Below are positions 14,046-19,907 of a DNA stretch of 20,797 nt, piece by piece. This stretch comes from an uncultured Spirochaetales bacterium (lineage in GTDB: Bacteria > Spirochaetota > Spirochaetia > Treponematales > Treponemataceae): assembly GCA_946061495.1 (NCBI GenBank), contig CAMGSV010000019.1, positions 1-20,797 on the forward strand. Reading direction: 5' to 3'. How positions within the stretch are numbered: position 1 is the stretch's first letter; each line of letters opens with the position of its first letter. Below the pieces are notes generated by a model. It was not told the origin of the DNA. It searched no databases and worked only from the letters and a program-made list of their open reading frames with translations. Made by a program: the position numbers and the translations under genes.

Positions 14046-15680
14046 ATGAACGCCTCTCCCACCCAACAGCGAAAAGCCAAGAACATAATCTGGACTGCCG
14101 CAGAAAACTACCAGGTGACACCGCACTTCATGTCCTTTGACCACCAGGGGCAGGCCAACTTTTTCTTGAACCTGGTTATCGGGCTGGTGTACAAGTGGCT
14201 GGACTGGGAAAAACTGGAGGCTTTCTTTGGGTGCTTTGAGGGAACAGCGCTGGAATCCACTTATGACGGCTTGCTGTGGTTGGCTCTGGAGCAGGTGGTG
14301 TATGAGAAGGAGCTTCCCCAGCGTCCCGTTCTGGAGGAGCTGCGACGGGAACACAGCCACAACATGATGAACATGGCCGCCTGGCTGGTGGAAAACAATC
14401 GGCTGGTGCAATATCAGGTGGCGTGGTGCCAGGTAAACCTGGGGAAAAAGCCCTTTCTGATGCCTTGGGATCGTCGTATGCTGGAGGAGCTGCGGTTCAA
14501 AGGCGACTGGGACACAGACAGGATTATCCAGGAGTTCCGGCGGATTGTCAGGCAGTATTTCAAGGTGAGTCTCACTGCTGTACAGAAAACCAGCGGCAAG
14601 AGAAAGCACTCCCTGCTGCAGATGCTGTTTCTCAAGCGTCGTCGTGTGCCGGCCCGTATGTTCCGTGCCAAGGATGTGCTTGATGACGATGAAGCAAGAA
14701 AAAGCGGGAGTGCTGGCAGTTCCTGGACGGGCGGTTCCCGACGAATCGATGAGGAGACCTGGGAGGTGCTGGAAAAACGGTACGGACCCCAGGTTTTTGC
14801 CAAGGAAGAGGTTCTGCGGCTGGAAAAGGAGCTGTGTACGGAAGTGCACCGGAATTGCCATCTGTACTTTGCCGGTGCGAAGGGGGATGAGGAGCGTTAT
14901 CAGCTGAATCGGCAGCATTACCAGACTAATAGAACCTCCTACGACAACACCATCATCCGGCTGCGGGACCAGCTGAAAAATTACCTGACAGTGATGGTGC
15001 CGTTGGACAAGGTGCGTTCCTCCAGCGGCAAGCTGAATTGCAGGAAGGTGTGGCGGTGCCAGTACTTGAATGACCATCGGATTTTTTACAAGGTGACGGA
15101 GCAGCCGGAGCCTGTGTTTTCCGTGGACATTTTGATGGACGCATCCCGCTCCCAGTCGGGACGGCAGGAGGTGCTGGCTGCCCAGGGCTACATCATCGCC
15201 GAAAGTCTGACCCAATGTGGTGTACCGGTGCAGGTGCATTCCTTCAACAGCTTCCGAAGCCATACCGTCTTGCACCGTCTGAGAAGCTACAACCAGCGGA
15301 ACAACGACTCCATCTTTGGCTTCCAGTCCGAGGGCTGGAATCGGGACGGCCTTGCAATCCGCCTGGTGGGTCGCATGATGGAGTCTACCCCCCACGAGAA
15401 GAAGCTGCTGGTGGTGCTGACGGATGCGGATCCCAACGATGAGTGTGCCATCTCCCTGTACCAAGAGTATTCCGGTCTGGACGGAATCCACGACGTGACG
15501 GAGGAGGTGCAGGCGCTGAAGCGGAAGGGAATCCGGGTGGTGGCAGTGTTCATGGGGCTGGACTACAACCTGCAGGCCGCCCGCAGCATCTACGAGGATA
15601 ACTTTGTGCGGATAACCCATCCCACCCAGCTGGCAGAAGCTGTAGGCGCCATCATCCGCCGCCAACTGCGGGACTGGTAG
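14046..15680 (+). CDS. VWA-domain protein, partner of the MoxR ATPase
   Basis: A 544-residue protein with a C-terminal von Willebrand factor A domain. Its metal-ion-dependent adhesion site reads DASRS (Asp365, Ser367, Ser369) in VDILMDASRS, with a later VVLTDADPND segment contributing to the metal site. The N-terminal 300-plus residues are helical and charged and lack a recognised domain. There is no signal peptide or membrane segment, so it is cytoplasmic. MoxR-VWA pairs (as in NorQ-NorD and CbbQ-CbbO) work together as an ATP-driven insertion or remodelling device. No obvious client enzyme is encoded beside this pair, so the target is unknown. The start follows a GAGGGGG ribosome binding site, 11 bases after the moxR stop. 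Confidence 0.85.
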   Translation: MNASPTQQRKAKNIIWTAAENYQVTPHFMSFDHQGQANFFLNLVIGLVYKWLDWEKLEAFFGCFEGTALESTYDGLLWLALEQVVYEKELPQRPVLEELRREHSHNMMNMAAWLVENNRLVQYQVAWCQVNLGKKPFLMPWDRRMLEELRFKGDWDTDRIIQEFRRIVRQYFKVSLTAVQKTSGKRKHSLLQMLFLKRRRVPARMFRAKDVLDDDEARKSGSAGSSWTGGSRRIDEETWEVLEKRYGPQVFAKEEVLRLEKELCTEVHRNCHLYFAGAKGDEERYQLNRQHYQTNRTSYDNTIIRLRDQLKNYLTVMVPLDKVRSSSGKLNCRKVWRCQYLNDHRIFYKVTEQPEPVFSVDILMDASRSQSGRQEVLAAQGYIIAESLTQCGVPVQVHSFNSFRSHTVLHRLRSYNQRNNDSIFGFQSEGWNRDGLAIRLVGRMMESTPHEKKLLVVLTDADPNDECAISLYQEYSGLDGIHDVTEEVQALKRKGIRVVAVFMGLDYNLQAARSIYEDNFVRITHPTQLAEAVGAIIRRQLRDW

Positions 15681-15743
15681 GTGTGTAGAAGAGTCCAGCA
15701 CTATTTCTCGTGCCAGCCCTCTGAGCGGTATTTCTCTGATTCG

Positions 15744-16214
15744 TCAGTCAAGCTTGATCTTCACCACAGCCTTTTCGATGGCGGAGGGAGTTGTACCGTC
15801 TCCGTGGATGGCGGGACGGTGGGCATCCTCCTGAAAGACAATGGTCATCTGGCCTGGCACCATGAGGACGGTCTGGAAGCTGTCTCCCGGCTCGGAGTCC
15901 ACCTGCTGGTAGTCGGTGGTGGCATTGTAGTCATCCACGGGGTGGGTGCGGTTTGCTGGGGTTACGTCCATCTGCTCCTGTCCCGCCAGCACCATCTGGA
16001 TGTCTAGGTAGTGGTGGTGGATTTCCCAGCGGGCCTCCTGCCGACTCTTGGAGGTGAAGCTGGAACGATTGATGTAAATATCGTCGCCATCAATATCAGT
16101 TCGTCCCTGGGGCAGCTCCATCAGATTGTGGGAATTGAGCCACTGAAAGGCCCGCTCCAGCTTGGGCGAGATGGCGGCGTACCGCTGGCAATGCTCGAAT
16201 GTTGTGACAATCAT
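15744..16214 (-). CDS. YhcH/YjgK/YiaL family protein (NanQ-like)
   Basis: A 156-residue cupin-fold protein of the YhcH/YjgK/YiaL (DUF386) family, near the usual length of about 150. The family includes NanQ, which equilibrates sialic-acid anomers, and members linked to other sugar catabolism. Family features are visible: WEIHHHYLDIQMVLAGQE, with the metal-binding His/Glu cluster, and the later VPGQMTIVFQEDAHRPA with another His. The start at 16214 follows a GGAGG ribosome binding site. A TATACT -10 lies upstream on the same strand (16233-16238). It is convergent with the VWA gene (63-base gap) and divergent from htpG. No sugar operon lies beside it, so the substrate is not known. Confidence 0.9.
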   Translation of the reverse strand: MIVTTFEHCQRYAAISPKLERAFQWLNSHNLMELPQGRTDIDGDDIYINRSSFTSKSRQEARWEIHHHYLDIQMVLAGQEQMDVTPANRTHPVDDYNATTDYQQVDSEPGDSFQTVLMVPGQMTIVFQEDAHRPAIHGDGTTPSAIEKAVVKIKLD

Positions 16215-16302
16215 GGGTGTCCTCCTGGGCTGAGTATACCACGACAGGGGGCTTTAATCCAGCGGAAAGGTTTTGCTGGGGCGAAAGCGAGCTGTCCCAT
16301 TC

Positions 16303-16335
16303 ATACAAAATTGCAATTGAATTGCAGATTTGTAT
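16303..16335. promoter_or_regulatory. 33-bp near-perfect palindrome, operator-like
   Basis: Outer arms ATACAAA/TTTGTAT and inner arms TGCAATT/AATTGCA around a single central G at 16319. Fourteen of sixteen base pairs match; the two mismatches are adjacent. It lies in the 247-base gap between divergent yhcH and htpG, 50 bases upstream of the htpG -35, and looks like a site for a dimeric or tetrameric regulator. It is not a CIRCE element. Confidence 0.65.
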
Positions 16336-16384
16336 TGATTTTGCTGGTGGAATTGAGGCAGGCTCGCCTCTTCCGCTTTCATAC

Positions 16385-16413
16385 TTGTCAAATTCTTCGG
16401 GAATTATTACATT
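16385..16413 (+). promoter_or_regulatory. htpG promoter candidate
   Basis: TTGTCA (16385-16390), 17-base spacer, TACATT (16408-16413). Within the spacer AATTC and GAATT (16391-16405) form a short inverted repeat. The leader would be about 42 bases, ending in AGGAGA five bases ahead of ATG 16462. Confidence 0.5.
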
Positions 16414-16461
16414 ATTAGATAGAAAATCTTCAATCTTTTAGTAATCATACAGGAGAAACTT

Positions 16462-18462
16462 ATGGCAACCTACCAGTTCCAGACGGAAGTGAACCAGCTT
16501 CTGACCCTCATCATCCATTCCTTGTACTCCAACAAGGACATCTTCCTGCGGGAGATTGTGTCCAACGCCTCCGACGCCTTGGACAAGCTCAAGTACCTGA
16601 CCCTTTCCGACGATGCCTACAAGGGCGTTGTCTTTGATCCTCGCATTGACATCAGCTTTGAGGAGGATGCCGGGGTGCTGGTGGTGCGCGACACGGGAAT
16701 CGGCATGGATGGCGACGAGCTCACCACCAACCTGGGAACCATTGCCCGTTCCGGCACCAAGGCCTTCCTGGAGCGTCTTACCTCCGATGCAAAGAAGGAT
16801 TCCGCCCTCATCGGTCAGTTCGGTGTGGGATTTTATTCCGCCTTTATGGCCGCCTCCCGCATTGACGTGTACACCCGCAAGGCTGCCACCGACACCCTCT
16901 TCCACTGGTCCAGCGACGGCACCAGCTCCTACGAGATGGAGGGCGTGGCCCTGGACAGCGAGGAAGCCAAGAAATATCAGTTTGACGGGGCGGGAGCCCA
17001 CGGTACGGCTATTGTTATGACGCTGAACGACGAGAGCAAGGAGTACGCCAGCCGCTGGAAGGTGGAGGAGCTGGTAAAGCGCTACAGCGACCACATCGCC
17101 TTCCCCATCTACCTGCACTACACCCAGAACCAGTATGACGACAAGGGCAAGGTTACTGGCAGCGAGGACAAGGTGGACCAAATCAACTCTGCCAGCGCCC
17201 TGTGGAAGCGGCCCAAGTCCAAGCTCACCGCCGAGGACTACAACGATTTCTACAAGACCTTTTCCCACGACGGCACAGCACCGCTGATGTATGTCCACAC
17301 CCACGCCGAGGGAACCCAGGAGTACACCACCCTGTTCTACGTGCCGGAGCAGGCTCCCTTCGACATGTACCACGCCGACTACAAGAGCGGACTCAAGCTC
17401 TATGTAAAGCGGGTGTTCATCACCGACGATGACCGGGAGCTTTTGCCCGCCTACCTGCGCTTTGTGCGGGGCATCATCGACAGCGAGGACCTGCCGCTGA
17501 ACGTGAGCCGTGAGATTCTGCAGCAGAACCGCATCCTTGAGTCCATCAAGTCCCAGTCCGTGAAGAAGCTGTTGGGCGAGTTCAAGAAGCTGGGCATCGC
17601 AGGGGACAAGGCCCGGCTGGCTGCCAAGGAGGCCGGAGGCGTGGACAAGCTGGGGGAGGAGGACAAGAAGGCTCTGGACAAGTGGAACCAGTTTGTGTCC
17701 CAGTTCAACCGCCCCATGAAGGAGGGGCTCTTCTCCGACTTCACCAACAAGGACGAGATTGCAGAGATTGTCCGCTTCAAGTCCACCGCCCCAGAAGGCA
17801 CCGACGATGCTGAGGGGAACGCCAACTGGACCAGCTTTGCCGACTACGTGCAGCGGATGAAGGCCGACCAGAAGGCCATCTACTACATCACTGGCACCGA
17901 CGAGAAGACCCTCCGTGCCTCTCCTTTGCTGGAGGCCTACAAGAAGAAGGGCTTTGAGGTGCTGATTCTGGATGACGACATTGACGACCTGGTGATTCCC
18001 GCCCTGGGCAAGTACAAGGACTACGAGCTCAAGTCCGTGAACCGGGCCGGAAGCGACGACGAGCTGGGTGTGGACAAGGCCGAGGCGGAGAAGAAGGAGC
18101 AGGAATTCAAGCCGGTGGTGGAAAGAATCAAGAACGCCCTGGGTGAGCGGGTAAAGGACGTGCATCTTTCCAAGCGGCTTTCCGATTCACCCTCCTGCAT
18201 TGTGGTGGATGAGGACGACCCCTCCTTCCAGATGGAGCGGATGATGAAGGCCATGGGACGCTCAGACTTTGGGGAGGTGAAGCCCATCCTGGAGGTGAAT
18301 GCGGACCATCCCATTGTGGCCTCCCTGAAGGACTGCGAGGATGCCGCCTATGTGGAGGACTTGTCCAATGTGCTGCTGGACCAGGCACTGCTGGTGGACG
18401 GCACTGAGCTCAAAAACCCCGCCGACTTTGTGAAGCGGCTGAACCGGCTCATCAAAAGATAA
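16462..18462 (+). CDS. htpG: HSP90-family molecular chaperone HtpG
   Basis: A 666-residue ATP-dependent cytoplasmic chaperone, slightly longer than the 620-640 usual in bacteria. ATP-site motifs of the GHKL fold are present: REIVSNASDALDK with Glu31 and Asn35, DTGIGM from Asp77, and IGQFGVGFYS (residues 117-126). The middle domain contains YVKRVFI and the catalytic-loop arginine region LPLNVSREILQQN. The C-terminal dimerisation domain is present and there is no MEEVD tail, as in other bacteria. Codon use is biased, consistent with good expression. It is flanked by its own promoter, ribosome binding site and strong terminator, so it is a single-gene unit. Confidence 0.98.
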   Translation: MATYQFQTEVNQLLTLIIHSLYSNKDIFLREIVSNASDALDKLKYLTLSDDAYKGVVFDPRIDISFEEDAGVLVVRDTGIGMDGDELTTNLGTIARSGTKAFLERLTSDAKKDSALIGQFGVGFYSAFMAASRIDVYTRKAATDTLFHWSSDGTSSYEMEGVALDSEEAKKYQFDGAGAHGTAIVMTLNDESKEYASRWKVEELVKRYSDHIAFPIYLHYTQNQYDDKGKVTGSEDKVDQINSASALWKRPKSKLTAEDYNDFYKTFSHDGTAPLMYVHTHAEGTQEYTTLFYVPEQAPFDMYHADYKSGLKLYVKRVFITDDDRELLPAYLRFVRGIIDSEDLPLNVSREILQQNRILESIKSQSVKKLLGEFKKLGIAGDKARLAAKEAGGVDKLGEEDKKALDKWNQFVSQFNRPMKEGLFSDFTNKDEIAEIVRFKSTAPEGTDDAEGNANWTSFADYVQRMKADQKAIYYITGTDEKTLRASPLLEAYKKKGFEVLILDDDIDDLVIPALGKYKDYELKSVNRAGSDDELGVDKAEAEKKEQEFKPVVERIKNALGERVKDVHLSKRLSDSPSCIVVDEDDPSFQMERMMKAMGRSDFGEVKPILEVNADHPIVASLKDCEDAAYVEDLSNVLLDQALLVDGTELKNPADFVKRLNRLIKR

Positions 18463-18502
18463 ACTGCTGCCAGTCACTGTCAAGCTTGTTTTGTAAAGAA
18501 GG

Positions 18503-18534
18503 CTGCCTTGGAAACCCTCCAGGGCAGTTTTTTT
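18503..18534 (+). terminator. htpG terminator
   Basis: A 9-bp stem CTGCCTTGG/CCAGGGCAG (one G-T pair) with loop AAACCCT, followed by seven T's (18528-18534). Confidence 0.92.
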
Positions 18535-18548
18535 ATTCCGGGTGAAGG

Positions 18549-18587
18549 GCGGAGCTAGAACCTGCCGGAAAGCACGGCCTCCCGCAG
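18549..18587 (-). pseudogene. Relic of a brnA 3' end (39-bp repeat, copy 1)
   Basis: Identical over 39 bases to 19052-19090, the end of the intact brnA. On the minus strand it reads LREAVLSGRF then TAG. Nothing else of brnA is present here, so it marks an earlier brnTA copy or a rearrangement join. Confidence 0.85.
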
Positions 18588-18620
18588 CTCCCTCGCAAAA
18601 ACACTCCACCTGCCAGGGAG
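18586..18620 (+). repeat. Diverged direct repeat of the lipoprotein-gene terminator arm, left copy
   Basis: Aligns with 19804-19838 at roughly 31 of 36 positions with two single-base gaps; the last 12 bases, CCTGCCAGGGAG, are identical. The two copies bracket the whole vapBC-2/brnTA block. Confidence 0.65.
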
Positions 18621-18649
18621 CGGGAATAGGATTTATTCACTAAATCTGT

Positions 18650-18671
18650 TATAATTAAAAAGGAAAGGGGG
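18650..18671 (+). promoter_or_regulatory. vapB-2 promoter -10 and ribosome binding site
   Basis: TATAAT at 18650-18655, then AGGAAAGGGGG at 18661-18671, six bases before ATG 18678. No convincing -35 is seen. Confidence 0.5.
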
Positions 18672-18677
18672 TATTCC

Positions 18678-18902
18678 ATGTCATACGAAATGATAGCGGA
18701 GAGACTGCGGGATGTACCAGAAACAGCACTCGTAGAGATTTGGCATTATATAGAGTTCATTTGCAGCAAATATTCCGTCCCCACCGACTCTTGTAAGAAA
18801 GATACCTCCTTCATCGATGCCATGGGGGGCCTGCTTTCCCATGATGAAGCGGAGGAATTGAGGCAAAATCGTCACCTGAAATTTCAGGAAATTGATGTAT
18901 GA
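18678..18902 (+). CDS. Orphaned VapB-type antitoxin, DUF2281-like
   Basis: A 74-residue protein resembling the first VapB: MSYEMIAERLRDVPETALVEIWHYIEFI at the N-terminus, with a charged C-terminal tail. The ribosome binding site is strong. The stop overlaps the start of the vapC remnant (ATGA at 18899-18902), the classic vapBC arrangement. Because that vapC is destroyed, this antitoxin has no cognate toxin in the window. It might still repress its own promoter or cross-neutralise a related toxin. It lies downstream of the htpG terminator and has its own -10 element, so it is probably transcribed independently. Confidence 0.8.
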   Translation: MSYEMIAERLRDVPETALVEIWHYIEFICSKYSVPTDSCKKDTSFIDAMGGLLSHDEAEELRQNRHLKFQEIDV

Positions 18903-19025
18903 AGTATTTTTTGGACACAAATATCATCATTGATTTGATGGATAACAAACCATGGGATTTTGGTTACAAATAATGCACGGCATCTGTCTCGCATTCAAGA
19001 TATTATACTGGAAGTCTGGCAATAA
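18899..19025 (+). pseudogene. vapC remnant: N-terminus joined out of frame to the C-terminal end
   Basis: ATG 18899 reads MKYFLDTNIIIDLMDNKP, a typical PIN start with the first catalytic Asp in LDTN. At 18949 the sequence jumps into the 79-bp repeat, which encodes the VapC C-terminus in a different frame, so translation stops at 18971-18973 after 24 residues. The old vapC stop is at 19023-19025. Roughly 75-80 residues of a normal 125-135-residue VapC are missing between the two parts. Confidence 0.88.
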
Positions 19026-19027
19026 GC
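18949..19027 (+). repeat. 79-bp perfect direct repeat, left copy (vapC 3' end)
   Basis: Identical to 19728-19806. It encodes HGILVTNNARHLSRIQDI through to the vapC stop. The two copies bracket the brnTA module. Confidence 0.97.
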
Positions 19028-19051
19028 CCTCCTCCACACACTGCTCCTTGT

Positions 19052-19090
19052 GCGGAGCTAGAACCTGCCGGAAAGCACGGCCTCCCGCAG
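19052..19090 (-). repeat. 39-bp perfect repeat, copy 2 (end of intact brnA)
   Basis: Partner of 18549-18587. It covers the last ten codons, the stop codon and six bases downstream of brnA. The flanking bases differ on both sides. Confidence 0.95.
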
Positions 19091-19330
19091 GCACTTGTTC
19101 ATACGGGTTTGGTAGCCCTTGCCAGTAGCCCGCATCATGGCCAGAATGTCCGCATCAATATTAAAGGAAATCAGGACTTTTTTGGGGGTTATGTCGAAGT
19201 ACTCCTTGTGGTAGGGGACAAACTCCTGCAGCTCCTCCTGGGTGAACTGGGGCGAATCCTCGTCATATACAATGGGAACCTGTTCGATTTGGGCAATGCG
19301 TTCAGCCGTTAATTTTTTTGACGTAATCAT
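19058..19330 (-). CDS. brnA: BrnA-family antitoxin
   Basis: A 90-residue antitoxin of the BrnA family. Its C-terminal half carries the ribbon-helix-helix-like DNA-binding segment: strand KKVLISFNIDADILAMMRATGKGYQTRMNKCLREAVLSG, including the GKGYQTRMN pattern typical of BrnA. The N-terminal half (EQVPIVYDEDSPQFTQEEL) is acidic and should bind the toxin. The start at 19330 is fixed by a strong AAGGAGGTG immediately upstream. It overlaps the end of brnT by 29 bases, with the toxin-first order usual for brnTA. With BrnT it should repress the promoter at 19633-19671. Its last 39 bases recur as a relic at 18549. Confidence 0.92.
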   Translation of the reverse strand: MITSKKLTAERIAQIEQVPIVYDEDSPQFTQEELQEFVPYHKEYFDITPKKVLISFNIDADILAMMRATGKGYQTRMNKCLREAVLSGRF

Positions 19331-19616
19331 AATACACCTCCTTCAGGTCATTGTCAGCCCGTTGGGCGGAAATAATTCTAGTACGCTGGCGCTCAGTGAA
19401 GGTTGTCACAAGAACCAGCAGGCCATTGATGCATCCCACTCCGTTGAATCGATCCTCTTCTACAGAATGAGACTTGTCATAACGGACCAGAAAATAAGGG
19501 TCGTCAAATACATCTATTATTTCTTCAAAGCTAATGCCATGCTTCCTTTTGTTCGCCTCATTTTTTTCTGAGTCCCATTCAAACCGGCCATCATCACTGA
19601 CTACTGTTGTTCCCAT
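19302..19616 (-). CDS. brnT: BrnT-family ribonuclease toxin
   Basis: A 104-residue toxin of the BrnT family, RelE-like in fold and known in Brucella as a ribonuclease that arrests translation. Family landmarks are present: FEWDSEKNEANKRKHGISFEE near the N-terminus, VFDDP, the central strands LLVLVTTFTE, and RTRIISAQRA towards the end. The length is near the usual 90-100 residues and nothing looks broken. The ribosome binding site is AGGA, seven bases ahead of the ATG. It is on the opposite strand to the vapBC-2 remains that surround it. BrnT and BrnA appear intact and are likely functional. Confidence 0.92.
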   Translation of the reverse strand: MGTTVVSDDGRFEWDSEKNEANKRKHGISFEEIIDVFDDPYFLVRYDKSHSVEEDRFNGVGCINGLLVLVTTFTERQRTRIISAQRADNDLKEVYYDYVKKING

Positions 19617-19632
19617 GCTGATTCCTAATTAT

Positions 19633-19671
19633 AGCATATATCTAAAAACATATACTGTCAAATAGATATAT
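19633..19671 (-). promoter_or_regulatory. brnTA promoter with inverted-repeat operator
   Basis: On the minus strand a consensus TTGACA (19656-19661) is 17 bases from TATGCT (19633-19638). Perfect 9-bp arms ATATATCTA/TAGATATAT (19636-19644 and 19663-19671) flank it: one overlaps the -10, the other abuts the upstream side of the -35. This is a good layout for autorepression by a BrnTA complex. Confidence 0.75.
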
Positions 19672-19672
19672 C

Positions 19673-19804
19673 AGGATGACTTGGTTTGAGGATGATGACA
19701 TATTGATTGGGGCTGTGGCAATTGCCCACCATGGGATTTTGGTTACAAATAATGCACGGCATCTGTCTCGCATTCAAGATATTATACTGGAAGTCTGGCA
19801 ATAA
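19673..19804 (+). pseudogene. Second vapC 3' relic
   Basis: Beginning just after the brnTA operator, this frame reads WFEDDDILIGAVAIAHHG and on through the 79-bp repeat to TAA at 19802-19804. It is the C-terminal third of a PIN domain; the DDDILIGAVAIA stretch carries a catalytic-site Asp. An ATG at 19676 is fortuitous. It holds about 50 bases more of vapC than the left copy at 18949. Confidence 0.88.
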
Positions 19805-19806
19805 GC
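19728..19806 (+). repeat. 79-bp perfect direct repeat, right copy
   Basis: Partner of 18949-19027. The two are exactly 779 bases apart, start to start. Confidence 0.97.
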
Positions 19807-19838
19807 TCCCCGCAAAAAACGCCCCGCCTGCCAGGGAG
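19804..19838 (+). repeat. Diverged direct repeat of the terminator arm, right copy
   Basis: Partner of 18586-18620. This copy is part of the functional terminator of the lipoprotein gene; the left copy lacks the pairing arm. Confidence 0.65.
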
Positions 19839-19853
19839 GCTGGCGGGCGGGGC
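19814..19853 (-). terminator. Terminator of the lipoprotein gene
   Basis: A 14-bp stem (19821-19834 with 19840-19853, one G-T pair) with a five-base loop, followed on the minus strand by six T's (19814-19819). Very strong. Confidence 0.93.
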
Positions 19854-19870
19854 AAGAAGGATTCTCATAG

Positions 19871-19891
19871 GGTTAGCGCGGCTGCCTAACC
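19871..19891. other. Short inverted repeat beside the lipoprotein gene end
   Basis: GGTTAG and CTAACC around a 9-base centre, 17 bases past the lipoprotein stop. It is probably a minor hairpin in the 3' untranslated region. The arms resemble integron core sites but are in the wrong layout. Confidence 0.4.
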
Positions 19892-19907
19892 AACAGGTGT
19901 GATTTTT

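Noticed and set aside
13614..15701. Long open frame antisense to moxR/VWA
   Set aside because: Opposite two genes with clear domain motifs; its product is His/Gln/Leu-rich with no recognisable domain.
16217..16441. Small plus-strand frame in the yhcH-htpG gap
   Set aside because: It runs through the palindrome and promoter region, has no ribosome binding site and no recognisable product.
16303..16461. CIRCE heat-shock operator ahead of htpG
   Set aside because: The TTAGCACTC-N9-GAGTGCTAA pattern is absent; the palindrome present is unrelated.
16438..18165. Long open frame antisense to htpG
   Set aside because: Shadow of the codon-biased htpG frame; no motif or signals of its own.
19871..19891. 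Possible integron attC site (GTTAG/CTAAC arms) near the TA block
   Set aside because: The core-like arms are in the wrong order and only nine bases apart. No matching outer partner site was found at a suitable distance, and no integrase lies in the window. The direct repeats at module edges are host gene sequence.
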